From positions 4,405,501 to 4,469,500 of the forward strand of contig NZ_CP046509.1 in assembly GCF_009738185.1 (NCBI RefSeq): a stretch of 64,000 nt of DNA, given 5' to 3'. Below, one piece after another: positions 35,549 to 44,898 of the stretch; position 1 is the first letter of the stretch, and the number at the start of each line of letters is the position of its first letter. The notes under the pieces are model-generated. The model had not been told where the DNA came from. It saw only the letters and a program-made list of their open reading frames with translations, and searched no databases. This DNA is from Erwinia sorbitola. GTDB lineage: Bacteria > Pseudomonadota > Gammaproteobacteria > Enterobacterales > Enterobacteriaceae. Made by a program: the position numbers and the translations under genes.

Positions 35549-35625
35549 TGGTCGGCGAGAGAGGATTCGAACCTCCGACCCACTGGTCCCAAACCAGTTG
35601 CGCTACCAAGCTGCGCTACTCGCCG
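35549..35625 (-). tRNA. proM: tRNA-Pro (anticodon UGG), first copy
   Basis: The 77 nt are identical to the downstream copy, with an encoded CCA end. The 89 bp between the two copies contain an inverted repeat TTGAGCAAAA / GCTCAA but no terminator, so both are in one transcript. Confidence 0.97.
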
Positions 35626-35659
35626 AATACTACGGCACTGCTTCACTTCTAAGATTTTG

Positions 35660-35746
35660 TGGTGCGAAGAGAGGGACTTGAACCCTCACGTCCGTTAAGA
35701 CACTAACACCTGAAGCTAGCGCGTCTACCAATTCCGCCACCTTCGC
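35660..35746 (-). tRNA. leuT: tRNA-Leu (anticodon CAG)
   Basis: The 87-nt type II tRNA has the long variable arm, starts GCGAAGGTGGCGGAATTGG, carries TTCAGGT in the anticodon loop and ends with an encoded CCA. It corresponds to leuT of the E. coli argX-hisR-leuT-proM operon. Confidence 0.97.
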
Positions 35747-35759
35747 ATACTACAAAATC

Positions 35760-35835
35760 TGGGGTGGCTAATGGGACTCGAACCCACGACAACTGGAATC
35801 ACAATCCAGGGCTCTACCAACTGAGCTATAGCCAC
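35760..35835 (-). tRNA. hisR: tRNA-His (anticodon GUG)
   Basis: The 76 nt start GTGGCTATAGCTCAGTTGG, carry ATTGTGATT around the anticodon, and end CCACCCCA. The 5' extra G needed for histidine identity (G-1) pairs with the discriminator C in the encoded form. Confidence 0.97.
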
Positions 35836-35936
35836 CACACCTTACTTCTTCAACTACTCTACTCTTTACTTCACTTCTTTACTGCTTACTAACGCGGTAA
35901 ATGTTACCACCGCCGCTCATATGCGCACAAAATAAA

Positions 35937-36013
<77 letters not shown>

Positions 36014-36034
36014 GTAGCGCCGTTGCGGATGTGC

Positions 36035-36063
36035 ATACTACGGAGGACAGCCCTGACTGTCCA
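36035..36063 (-). promoter_or_regulatory. Promoter of the argX-hisR-leuT-proM operon
   Basis: On the minus strand TGGACA (36058-36063) and TAGTAT (36035-36040) are separated by exactly 17 bp and followed by a GC-rich discriminator, GCACATCCGC, typical of stringently controlled stable-RNA promoters. It lies about 20 bp before tRNA-Arg. Confidence 0.8.
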
Positions 36064-36192
36064 GTGCTTTTTGCACAAAATAGATCGTTTGATTACGCTT
36101 TGTGCATTCCGTCTAAAGTCGCAGCGTTTTTCGGCCTTTTCAGCGGGTTGAATCACACAATATGCCCTTCGCGAATAAAAACAGCCTGGTAA

Positions 36193-36933
36193 TTAAAGAT
36201 CGCCCCGCCAGTGATATTTAAGGTATTTCAGCAATCTGAGCTGACGCCGCAGGCGTGAGGGTTGCGAAAGCAGACGATACAACCACTCCAGCCCCATTTT
36301 CTGCCATATCTTAGGCGCACGCTTGACCCGCCCGGTAAACACATCATATGTGCCGCCCACTCCCATATATAACGCATCCGGGTACAGGGCTTTGCAGTCA
36401 CGCATCAAAATCTCCTGGCGCGGAGACCCCATCGCCACCGTCACCAGTTTAGCGCCGCTCTCTTTAATACGGGTAAACAGTCCTTCACGCTGATCCGGAG
36501 TAAAAAAACCATCCTGAGATCCCACAATATTCACATTCCACTGACGACGCAGTTTATCCATTGTGTGCGCAAGAACAGCTGGCTGGCCTCCGATAAGAAA
36601 AACTGGCGTGCCTTCACGTCCAGCTCTTTCCATCAGTGCCTCCCATAAATCAGCTCCGGCAATGCGCGATACCTGCGCCTGCGGATACTTCTTACGGATG
36701 GAGCGCACAATACTGATGCCATCAGCATATTTGTATTCTGCCGCATCAATCAGCTGATGAACCTCAGCGTCTGCCTCCGCAGTCAGCACTTTCTCTGCGT
36801 TAATCGCCACCAGCGTACCGGTTTTCAATTCACCCTGCTGGTTGAGATAGTCGACAAACTGAGCCATATCACGGAAGCCCGACAGCGCTATACCACGGAT
36901 CTGATACTGCGGCACCGTTACAGAGATACTCAT
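36193..36933 (-). CDS. wecG: UDP-ManNAcA transferase (lipid II of ECA)
   Basis: This 246-residue enzyme (E. coli WecG/RffM 246) adds N-acetylmannosaminuronic acid to lipid I in enterobacterial common antigen synthesis on the cytoplasmic face. It belongs to the WecG/TagA/CpsF family; the stretches NAEKVLTAEADAEV, YKYADGISIVRSIR and VAMGSPRQEILM are typical. It is the last gene of the wec cluster, 37 bp after wzyE. The yifK transporter gene that follows it in E. coli is absent; the tRNA operon promoter comes next. Confidence 0.96.
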   Translation of the reverse strand: MSISVTVPQYQIRGIALSGFRDMAQFVDYLNQQGELKTGTLVAINAEKVLTAEADAEVHQLIDAAEYKYADGISIVRSIRKKYPQAQVSRIAGADLWEALMERAGREGTPVFLIGGQPAVLAHTMDKLRRQWNVNIVGSQDGFFTPDQREGLFTRIKESGAKLVTVAMGSPRQEILMRDCKALYPDALYMGVGGTYDVFTGRVKRAPKIWQKMGLEWLYRLLSQPSRLRRQLRLLKYLKYHWRGDL

Positions 36934-36970
36934 GAAAATTCCTTCAAAACAAAATAATGCATATCAATGG

Positions 36971-38317
36971 CTACGGCTGAGTCGACAAGGAGCGAGCAGC
37001 GGCACGTACTCGCACCAGCCCGGCACTGTCCAACAGCCAGTAAAGCAGCTTGGCTGCCACCACACAGACTGCGAAAATCACACAGAAGAACACCGCGCGT
37101 GAAACAAACGCATCCAGTCCCTCGCGCGCCAGCACGATCATATTGAATACCGCACCAAAGCAAAAACTTTGCAGAATCGCCGCCTTGTAACGGCTCTGCT
37201 CCTGCTGGCCTTTCTCATACAGCCAGTCAAACCACTTGATAATCAGCCCCACGGCCACAGCACCCAGCGGAATAAACAGTGCGCCGCCCATCACCACCAG
37301 CGAACCGATTAGCGTGGGCGAGATCGCCAGCCCTGAGTGATTATCAAGGACATCCCACGTAAAGTAGTTGGCGCTGTTGAGCACGATGGAAGGCCGCTCA
37401 TGCCAGAGCCAGCTGGGGATAAATACGTAAAAATCGCGCCAGACAGGTGCCAGCCCCTGGAAATCAATCTTGTCATAATTTTGCAGCAGCAGGCCCAGAT
37501 TCTCCCACGGCGAGAAGGTATCACGCGTGAGATAAAGGAAGGTGTAAAACGCTTCCGACCCGCTGACATCCAGGTTGTAGCGTTTTAACGCCAGCCAGAA
37601 CATCCCGACAATGCCGCCGATGCCCGCCAGCGCCAGCATCCACAAAGTGATCCAGCCACGGATAATGCCGATAAACAGGAACAGGGCGAAGGCGATAATA
37701 ATATTCGCCCGTGTTCCGCCTACGATCGTATAAGTCAGCAGACCGAAGGCCACTGTACTTACCAGAAACAGCAGCCAGCTGCGTTTATCCTGCTTCAAAA
37801 AGTAGATCACCAGCATTGCCGGGATAAAGAAGTAGAAGAAGCGTTTTAACGCCACGCCAGAGACATCCGCAGAGAAGATCTGGCTGTAGCTGTGCAGCTT
37901 AAACAGCAGAAAGCCATTATGCATAAAGAACACGCTAACGGTGCCCAGCGCCACCAGCGCGAGGATGCCCCAGGTGAGATGGGCCTCAATGCGATTAATG
38001 GTAAACATCTGGCGCGAGGGTGCCCGATGGCGCGCGCGCAGCCGGGTTTTATAGCTAACGTAGTAAATGGCATAGAAACTACCGGCTGACAGCAGCGCCT
38101 GTAACAGGTATTCCGGCGGCACCACTTCAACGTTGAACCCAAACACCAGCATGCAGGTCAGTGGGAAACCAAAGAAAAAGGTCAGCAGAAATAACAGCGA
38201 GAAAAACACATTGAAATTGAAGCGTACGCGACGAAATTCGCGCCAGGTGAGCGTAAGTATAAAACCACAGCAGCACAGGTAGACCACCAGCAGGCCGGCA
38301 AACTGTAATAGCGTCAT
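36971..38317 (-). CDS. wzyE: ECA polymerase WzyE
   Basis: This 448-residue polytopic inner-membrane protein (E. coli 450) polymerises the trisaccharide repeat of enterobacterial common antigen in the periplasm. About eleven hydrophobic helices are visible, and the large periplasmic loop TRDTFSPWENLGLLLQNYDK is conserved. It overlaps wecF by four bases. Confidence 0.96.
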   Translation of the reverse strand: MTLLQFAGLLVVYLCCCGFILTLTWREFRRVRFNFNVFFSLLFLLTFFFGFPLTCMLVFGFNVEVVPPEYLLQALLSAGSFYAIYYVSYKTRLRARHRAPSRQMFTINRIEAHLTWGILALVALGTVSVFFMHNGFLLFKLHSYSQIFSADVSGVALKRFFYFFIPAMLVIYFLKQDKRSWLLFLVSTVAFGLLTYTIVGGTRANIIIAFALFLFIGIIRGWITLWMLALAGIGGIVGMFWLALKRYNLDVSGSEAFYTFLYLTRDTFSPWENLGLLLQNYDKIDFQGLAPVWRDFYVFIPSWLWHERPSIVLNSANYFTWDVLDNHSGLAISPTLIGSLVVMGGALFIPLGAVAVGLIIKWFDWLYEKGQQEQSRYKAAILQSFCFGAVFNMIVLAREGLDAFVSRAVFFCVIFAVCVVAAKLLYWLLDSAGLVRVRAAARSLSTQP

Positions 38318-39390
38318 ACGCAGTCTCCTTCGACCAGACGCAGTGCCTGCTGCCAGCCGCTCAGATAGCCAGGCTCAAAAAAGGCAATACGTGATTTATC
38401 TAACAGCATCATCTGACGCCGCGCCTCGCTGACCGTTGCAGCATCCAGCGGATCACCATCAAACAGTACCGGCACCTGTTGTTCCGCCAAATCCTGCCAG
38501 AACGGATTCTTGCGATTAAGCACAAAGGGTACATTCGCCTGCATCAACAGACACAACGTGCCAATCCCCTGCTGACGTTCAAAAATAAAATAGCCAAGAT
38601 GGCACTGGGCTATCAATTGCAGATAGTCGCTAAATGCCAGCTTCTCAGTTAACAGTTCCACTACGCCTGGAGCAAACAGCGCAGCGGCCGCCTCTTTTAC
38701 GCGCTGAATATAGGCCCCGTTATTCGCCGGATAGCCCAGCGGTACCTTTACCCGTACATGATTACCAAACTGCTGACAGATGGTCTGTAGCGCCTGAATA
38801 TGGCGGTTACTGGCATCGCCGGAGTTACCCAGAAGGATGGTCAGTGGCCCCTGCGGCTCCTCACTGGATTGCACATTTTGTGCCAGTCTGGTCGGGAAAT
38901 AGAGCAGCGATGCCGGAATATGCGGGTTACGCTGGTGCAAGTGCGTGATATCACCCCGGGTGGCAAACACATGGGCCACTCGTTTTTGTGCCTGACGCCG
39001 CAGCAGATAGAACAGGCGGAATTTCAGGTGGGTGGACTCTTCGTAAAGGTCAGCCCCCCAGATATGCCAGTAAATCTGGGAGCGTTTAAGCTGGCCAGAT
39101 AACAACGCCAGCCACAGGCGCGGATTAAACTGACCGTGGCAGAAAAAACGTGTATCACGCTCGCGGCGTCCGGTGGCAATCACCGCTGCGGCCAGCGCGG
39201 ATTTATCCGCAAACACCCGGATATTCAGCCGGGTAAACGACTGAGCGATCGCGGGCTGTGCGCTAACGACCCAGAACTGACGCGCGGTCGTAACGGGCAC
39301 CGCGTCATGGAGCTGTTGATCGAAGAAACTCAGCACCGTCTGGTTATGATGCGGAATATCTGAGCCTAAAAGGTGGATTACTGTGGTCAT
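38314..39390 (-). CDS. wecF: TDP-Fuc4NAc:lipid II transferase
   Basis: This 358-residue glycosyltransferase (E. coli WecF 359) adds 4-acetamido-4,6-dideoxygalactose to lipid II, which completes the ECA trisaccharide. It opens MTTVIHLLGSDIPHHNQTVL and has GNSGDASNRHIQAL and a C-terminal NVPFVLNRKNPFWQDL typical of the family. It overlaps both neighbours by four bases, so expression is coupled. Confidence 0.96.
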   Translation of the reverse strand: MTTVIHLLGSDIPHHNQTVLSFFDQQLHDAVPVTTARQFWVVSAQPAIAQSFTRLNIRVFADKSALAAAVIATGRRERDTRFFCHGQFNPRLWLALLSGQLKRSQIYWHIWGADLYEESTHLKFRLFYLLRRQAQKRVAHVFATRGDITHLHQRNPHIPASLLYFPTRLAQNVQSSEEPQGPLTILLGNSGDASNRHIQALQTICQQFGNHVRVKVPLGYPANNGAYIQRVKEAAAALFAPGVVELLTEKLAFSDYLQLIAQCHLGYFIFERQQGIGTLCLLMQANVPFVLNRKNPFWQDLAEQQVPVLFDGDPLDAATVSEARRQMMLLDKSRIAFFEPGYLSGWQQALRLVEGDCV

Positions 39391-40637
39391 ACTCGTCTAC
39401 GGTAAATAATAAAAATGCCTGCACAGAGTGCAAAATAAGCGATATAGGTCGCCATATACGCCTGAGCCGCACCGGCTGCACCATGCAGCGGGATGAGCCA
39501 GCGGGAAAATCCGGTAAGCAGGACGAACTGACTCACTTCCGTCAGCACATAAAAACGTAGCGATGCCTTCGCAATGACCAGATAGCCAAACACGTAGCAG
39601 CCAACCTTGAGTACATCACCGATTAACTGCCAGACAAACAGGTCGCGCATGGCAGCAAATTCTCGGGAAAACAGCAGCCAGATGGCCACATCGCGCAGCA
39701 GCCAGACGGTAAAACTTACCGCAGCAACCGCTGGCAGCACAAAGCGCAGAGCCTTGATAATTTCGCGGGAGATCTCCGCTCTGTTTTGTAGCCGTGAAAG
39801 CGTAGGCAGCAGATACACGCTAAACGATGCGGTAATAAATTGCAGATACGCATCAGATATACTGCTGACGCCCTGCCATAAACCTACCTCTTCCCATCCT
39901 GCATGCTGTGCCAGCAAGTTACGCATCATCATCCATGCCACCGGCAGCGTTACTGCGGTAATCAGCGCCATCAGTGTGAATTTACCCAGCAGGGTGACAA
40001 ACTCTGGCCGCCAGGCAGGCAACAGATAGCGCATCGGCAGATGGTCGCGCCGCGCCAGCAGGATAACAGCGGGAACCACCACCAGCGCAGGCACCATCGC
40101 CAGCCCAACCAGCGCGCCGCTGTAGCCTCCCAGCTTGTAGCAAACAAACCATGCGGCGACGCCAGTCAGGCTGCCGACTATCAGCGACAGAGCATTACCG
40201 GCCGCATCCCGGAAGCCTTTCATGATCGCCAGCGCCAGGTTGGCCCAGGCAATCCCCATTTGCAGGAAGGCGACGATACGAATTACCTGCTGATAACGCT
40301 CATGGCCGAACAGCGCCTGGCTGATTGGCGCAGCAAACAGCAGGAAGATCAACGCCAGCAGCAGTGAGAAGCCCAGCACCATCGACGATGCGGTACCGGT
40401 GACAGCACGTAACTGTTCCGGCTGCTGCTGATACTGCGCTACATATTTAGTCACGCCGTTAAAAATCCCGGCCCCGGCCAGAACTCCAAGCACGGTAATC
40501 AGCTGACGGAAGTTACCCGCCTGCCCGACCCCGGCTGGCCCGTATGAGACCGCCAGCATTTTCACCACCAGCAAACCAGCGACAATTTTTACCAGTGTGG
40601 ATATCGCCGTCCACACTGATGCTTTTGCCAGTGACAT
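39387..40637 (-). CDS. wzxE: ECA lipid III flippase
   Basis: This 416-residue protein of the MOP/Wzx flippase type (E. coli 416) moves the lipid-linked ECA repeat across the inner membrane. About twelve hydrophobic helices are visible, starting SLAKASVWTAISTLVKIVAG. It lies one base after the wecE stop. Confidence 0.97.
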   Translation of the reverse strand: MSLAKASVWTAISTLVKIVAGLLVVKMLAVSYGPAGVGQAGNFRQLITVLGVLAGAGIFNGVTKYVAQYQQQPEQLRAVTGTASSMVLGFSLLLALIFLLFAAPISQALFGHERYQQVIRIVAFLQMGIAWANLALAIMKGFRDAAGNALSLIVGSLTGVAAWFVCYKLGGYSGALVGLAMVPALVVVPAVILLARRDHLPMRYLLPAWRPEFVTLLGKFTLMALITAVTLPVAWMMMRNLLAQHAGWEEVGLWQGVSSISDAYLQFITASFSVYLLPTLSRLQNRAEISREIIKALRFVLPAVAAVSFTVWLLRDVAIWLLFSREFAAMRDLFVWQLIGDVLKVGCYVFGYLVIAKASLRFYVLTEVSQFVLLTGFSRWLIPLHGAAGAAQAYMATYIAYFALCAGIFIIYRRRV

Positions 40638-40638
40638 A

Positions 40639-41769
40639 TCAGGAGAAATAGCTTAGTAAGGAGCCGATCACCGTTTTCTGATTATTATCAGAGAGGTTAT
40701 AGAACAGCGGCAGGCGCAGCAGGCGATCGCTTTCACTTTGGGTAAAACGATCTTCACCGTTCATACGCCCAAAGCGCTGCCCGGCCGGGGAGCTGTGCAA
40801 CGGGATATAGTGGAACACCGCCAGAATTTCGGCTTCTTTAAGCCAGGCAATCAGCGCGCTGCGGTCATCATGGTCGCGCAGCTTCAGGTAAAACATATGC
40901 GCATTGTGCTGGCAGTCAGCCGGAATACTGGCCAGTTCAATACGTCCACGGGCGGCGATCGGTTGCAGGGCATCGCTATAGTTCTGCCACAGGCGTAAAC
41001 GCTGTTGGTTGATCTGCTCTGCGGCCTCCAGCTGCGCCCAAAGATAGGCGGCCTGCAAATCGGCCATCAGGTAGCTGGATCCGATGTCACGCCAGGTGTA
41101 TTTATCCACCTGACCGCGAAAGAACTGACTGCGGTTAGTGCCCTTCTCACGAATAATCTCGGCACGCTCGACCAGTGTTGCATCGTTGACCAGTGTCGCC
41201 CCGCCTTCACCACCCGCAGTGTAGTTTTTGGTCTCATGGAAGCTGAAACAGCCAATATGGCCGATGCTACCCAACGCCCGTCCCTTATAGGTCGACATCA
41301 CACCCTGAGCGGCATCTTCCACTACCCACAGCTGATGCTTTTTCGCCAGCGCCATAATAGTGTCCATCTCGCAGGCAACTCCTGCGTAATGAACCGGCAC
41401 AATGGCTTTGGTCTTTTCGGTGATCGCCGCTTCAATCAGGCGCTCATCGATATTCATAGTGTCCGGGCGTACATCAACAAAGACAATGGTCGCACCGCGC
41501 AGCACAAAAGCATTGGCGGTGGAGACAAAGGTGTAGCTCGGCATAATGACTTCATCGCCGGGCTGAATATCAATCAGGATGGCCGCCATCTCCAGCGATG
41601 CAGTACAGGAAGGCGTCAGCAGCACTTTACGGCTGCCGAAGCGCTGCTCCATCCACTGCTGGCAGCGACGGGTAAAACCGCCATCGCCGCATAGTTTGCC
41701 GCTGCCCATTGCCGACTGCATATATTCAAGTTCAGTTCCCACCACCGGTGGCGCATTAAACGGAATCAT
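40639..41769 (-). CDS. wecE: TDP-4-oxo-6-deoxyglucose transaminase
   Basis: This 376-residue PLP enzyme (E. coli WecE/RffA 376) makes dTDP-4-amino-4,6-dideoxygalactose. It begins MIPFNAPPVVGTELEYM; the PLP lysine is in FSFHETKNYTAGGEGG (about residue 181) and DAAQGVMSTYKG binds the cofactor. Its substrate would normally be made by RffG and RffH, whose genes are missing from this cluster. It overlaps wecD by four bases. Confidence 0.97.
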   Translation of the reverse strand: MIPFNAPPVVGTELEYMQSAMGSGKLCGDGGFTRRCQQWMEQRFGSRKVLLTPSCTASLEMAAILIDIQPGDEVIMPSYTFVSTANAFVLRGATIVFVDVRPDTMNIDERLIEAAITEKTKAIVPVHYAGVACEMDTIMALAKKHQLWVVEDAAQGVMSTYKGRALGSIGHIGCFSFHETKNYTAGGEGGATLVNDATLVERAEIIREKGTNRSQFFRGQVDKYTWRDIGSSYLMADLQAAYLWAQLEAAEQINQQRLRLWQNYSDALQPIAARGRIELASIPADCQHNAHMFYLKLRDHDDRSALIAWLKEAEILAVFHYIPLHSSPAGQRFGRMNGEDRFTQSESDRLLRLPLFYNLSDNNQKTVIGSLLSYFS

Positions 41770-42461
41770 GGGTTTTCCCTGTATAACCAGTAGGCGGTGC
41801 GTTCAATCACGCCACCGCAGCGAAGATAGAGTCGCAGCGCGGCAACATTGCCCAGCTGCGTTGCTACATGTAGCCGTGTCAGGCGGCGCGCCCGGCACCA
41901 GTCGTTAGCGGCATTCATCAGCCGCTGGCCAATGCCCAGCCCTTGTGCCGCAGGTAACACCGCCAGCAGGCCAATACGTGCCGTGCCGTCGTCCAGTTCG
42001 CGCAGAGAAACAAAGCCCTGCATTGCGCCCTGTTCATCCACTGCCAGCAGGCACTGGTGATCAAAGGTGCCACGCACGGCATTCTCCACCCACTGCGCAT
42101 AAAAACGCCCGCTGTCACCTGGCGCATACCAGGGAGCACGAAAACGGCTGTAGAGAAAGGCGTGTTCTGCCACCTCGCGCAGGGCGGATATATGCTCAAC
42201 ACGGGCAATGCGAATACCCGTCGGGCGCTCAACAGGGGTAACCCCCAGAACGCAGTCGGCTTCCCCCTCAACCAGACGAAAACCGAGGGCGCTCAGTGCA
42301 TCCAGTTCGGCACTCTGCTGGGCCAGCACTTTGACCTGCACCAGCTGATAACTGTCGAGCAGAGCGATATCCAGTGGCGTATCGCCCTGCAATTCCAGCA
42401 GCGCGCTGTGGCAACCAAAGAAGGCGTTTTCCCACGCCAGGGGTTTAAGCGTCGCTTGCAC
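41766..42461 (-). CDS. wecD: TDP-fucosamine N-acetyltransferase
   Basis: This GNAT acetyltransferase (about 231 residues; E. coli WecD 224) acetylates TDP-Fuc4N to TDP-Fuc4NAc. The conserved SRFRAPWYAPGDSGRFYAQW and GTFDHQCLL and a C-terminal acetyl-CoA loop AQGLGIGQRLM are present. I chose a GTG that overlaps the wecC stop as TAGTG, with AAGGGCG eight bases upstream; an ATG at 42494 would add eleven residues inside wecC. In E. coli two genes, rffG and rffH, lie between wecC and wecD; here the two abut. Confidence 0.92.
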   Translation of the reverse strand: MQATLKPLAWENAFFGCHSALLELQGDTPLDIALLDSYQLVQVKVLAQQSAELDALSALGFRLVEGEADCVLGVTPVERPTGIRIARVEHISALREVAEHAFLYSRFRAPWYAPGDSGRFYAQWVENAVRGTFDHQCLLAVDEQGAMQGFVSLRELDDGTARIGLLAVLPAAQGLGIGQRLMNAANDWCRARRLTRLHVATQLGNVAALRLYLRCGGVIERTAYWLYRENP

Positions 42462-43723
42462 TAACGCCAGACGCCCTTGGTATCGACAATCCACTGCTGG
42501 CTGACTGTTGACGCATCGGTAGCTTTAAACTGACGGTGATCCACCAGCATCACCAGTATATCGGCCTGTTGCAGTGCATCGTCCAGCGATACCAGCGTTA
42601 CGCGTTCCTGCAATTTAGGCGGAAGCTGCTGTACGTTCGGTTCAACCGCCAGCGTGATCCCCTGATGCCATTCAGCAATCATTTTCGTGACCTGCACAGC
42701 CGGGCTTTCACGTAAGTCATCAATATCCGGCTTAAACGCCAGGCCAAAACAGGCAATTTTCAGCTCGCTGGCGCGTTTATTGTTATGCATCAGGCAGTCG
42801 GCTACCTGGCGCTGAACCTGCTCCAGCACCCAGTGCGGTTTGCTGTCATTCACCTCACGCGCGGTGCGGATCAAACGCGCCTGAACCGGGTTTTGCGATA
42901 CGATAAACCATGGGTCGACAGCGATGCAGTGACCGCCAACTCCCGGGCCTGGCTGCAAGATATTGACGCGAGGATGGCGGTTGGCCAGCCGGATCAGCTC
43001 CCAGACATTGATCCCCTGGTCGGCCGCAATCAGCGACAGCTCGTTTGCAAAGGCAATATTGACATCGCGGAAGCTGTTTTCGGTTAATTTGCACATCTCA
43101 GCGGTGCGCGAGTTCGTCACCACGCACTCACCTTCCAGGAAGATGTTATAGAGATCGCAGGCGCGCTGTGAGCAGCGCGGCGTCATTCCGCCAATCACGC
43201 GGTCATTTTTAATCAGTTCAACCATCACCTGGCCTGGCAGTACACGCTCCGGGCAGTAGGCGATCTGAATATCTGCATCCTCACCCGCCTGCTGTGGGAA
43301 GCTCAGGTCAGATCGTGCCGCCGCCAGCCATGCTGCCATCTGCTCGGTGGCACCAACGGGGGAGGTTGATTCCAGAATCACCAGATCACCCTTTTTCAGT
43401 ACCGGAGCAATGGACTCAGCGGCAGCCTGCACATAGGCCATATCGGGCTGATGCTCGCCTTTAAACGGCGTTGGTACGGCGATCAGCCAGGCATCAGCAG
43501 CCTGAGGCTGGGTTGAGGCACTTAACCAGCCCCCTTCAACGGCGGTTTTCACTGCCTGACCAAGATCCGGTTCAACAATGTGTATCTCGCCACGATTGAT
43601 GGTTTCAACCGCGTGAGCATTAATATCAATGCCAATCACTCGCTTCTGACGTGAAGCAAATGCGGCGGCAGTAGGCAGGCCAATGTAGCCCAGCCCAATC
43701 ACTGAAATAGTATTAAAACTCAT
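42461..43723 (-). CDS. wecC: UDP-ManNAc dehydrogenase
   Basis: This 420-residue enzyme (E. coli 420) oxidises UDP-N-acetylmannosamine to the uronic acid donor for ECA. The Rossmann motif GLGYIGLPTAAAFA is at residue 10; the catalytic Cys lies in GPGVGGHCIAVDPWF (about residue 266), and CFGLAFKPDIDDLRESPA is conserved. It overlaps wecB by four bases. Confidence 0.97.
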   Translation of the reverse strand: MSFNTISVIGLGYIGLPTAAAFASRQKRVIGIDINAHAVETINRGEIHIVEPDLGQAVKTAVEGGWLSASTQPQAADAWLIAVPTPFKGEHQPDMAYVQAAAESIAPVLKKGDLVILESTSPVGATEQMAAWLAAARSDLSFPQQAGEDADIQIAYCPERVLPGQVMVELIKNDRVIGGMTPRCSQRACDLYNIFLEGECVVTNSRTAEMCKLTENSFRDVNIAFANELSLIAADQGINVWELIRLANRHPRVNILQPGPGVGGHCIAVDPWFIVSQNPVQARLIRTAREVNDSKPHWVLEQVQRQVADCLMHNNKRASELKIACFGLAFKPDIDDLRESPAVQVTKMIAEWHQGITLAVEPNVQQLPPKLQERVTLVSLDDALQQADILVMLVDHRQFKATDASTVSQQWIVDTKGVWR

Positions 43724-44853
43724 AATGTTATCCGATTATTTTTAAGGGCCTGCACAATGCGCTGGCAGGCCAGCCCGTCACCGTAAGGATTATGGGCACG
43801 GCTCATTGCATGCCATGCGTCCTCATCGGTGAGCAGACGAGTCACTTCGCGAACAATCTTCGCACCGTCAGTTCCCACCAGTCTGACTGTCCCGGCGGCT
43901 ACCGCCTCAGGGCGCTCGGTTGCATCACGCATTACCAGTACTGGTTTACCGAGAGACGGGGCTTCTTCCTGAATCCCGCCGGAATCGGTGAGGATCAGCC
44001 AGGCGCGATCCATCAACCAGACGAACGGCAGGTACTCCTGCGGTTCAATCAGAATAATATTGTCAATATCGCGCAGTATGCGGTTTACCGGCTCGCTGAC
44101 GTTCGGGTTGAGATGCACCGGATAAACGATCTGCGTATCCGGATGCAGACGCGCGATCTCGGCCAGTGCATTGCAGATACGTTCGAAGCCACCGCCAAAA
44201 CTTTCGCGACGATGGCCGGTGACAAGGATCAGTTTTTTATCCGCATCGAGGAACGGATAACGAGCTGCAAGACTGTCTCTTAGTGCGGTATCGCTGAGTA
44301 CGCGATCCCGCACCCATAGCAGTGCGTCAATCACCGTGTTTCCGGTGACGAAAATACGCGACGCTGGCAGATTCTCACGCAACAGGTTCTGCTGCGAGTT
44401 ATCAGTCGGGGTGAAATGGTAGCTGGCGAGATGCCCGGTCAGCGTGCGGTTCGCTTCCTCTGGCCACGGCGACCAGAGATCGCCTGTACGCAACCCCGCC
44501 TCCACATGCCCGACGGGAATACGGTGGTAAAAAGCTGCGAGGCTGGCAGCCAGCGTGGTGGTGGTGTCACCATGAACCAGCACCACATCCGGAGTGAAGT
44601 CGGCAAACACCGTCTTCAATCCCTCCAGAATACGGCTGGTGATCTCGGTCAACCCCTGGCCGGGTTGCATAATATTAAGATCGTAATCCGGCACGATGGA
44701 AAACAGGTGCAGCACCTGGTCGAGCATTTCCCTATGCTGTGCGGTCACGCATAAGCGTGACTCGATTTCATCATCCTGCGCCAGCGCTTGCACCAGAGGT
44801 GCCATTTTTATCGCTTCCGGGCGCGTGCCAAAAACCGTTAATACTTTCACCAT
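43720..44853 (-). CDS. wecB: UDP-GlcNAc 2-epimerase
   Basis: This 377-residue enzyme (E. coli 376) converts UDP-GlcNAc to UDP-ManNAc for ECA. It begins VKVLTVFGTRPEAIKMAP; HVEAGLRTGD and TDSGGIQEEAPSLGKP are active-site regions with conserved His and Glu residues. It lies 45 bp after wzzE. Confidence 0.97.
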   Translation of the reverse strand: MVKVLTVFGTRPEAIKMAPLVQALAQDDEIESRLCVTAQHREMLDQVLHLFSIVPDYDLNIMQPGQGLTEITSRILEGLKTVFADFTPDVVLVHGDTTTTLAASLAAFYHRIPVGHVEAGLRTGDLWSPWPEEANRTLTGHLASYHFTPTDNSQQNLLRENLPASRIFVTGNTVIDALLWVRDRVLSDTALRDSLAARYPFLDADKKLILVTGHRRESFGGGFERICNALAEIARLHPDTQIVYPVHLNPNVSEPVNRILRDIDNIILIEPQEYLPFVWLMDRAWLILTDSGGIQEEAPSLGKPVLVMRDATERPEAVAAGTVRLVGTDGAKIVREVTRLLTDEDAWHAMSRAHNPYGDGLACQRIVQALKNNRITL

Positions 44854-44898
44854 GACTCTCTTAATTCAAATTATTTAACAGCACCGGTTAAAGTGCCC

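Noticed and set aside
41005..41694. 229-codon open frame antisense to wecE
   Set aside because: It is a shadow of a certain gene; composition is that of a reversed coding strand.
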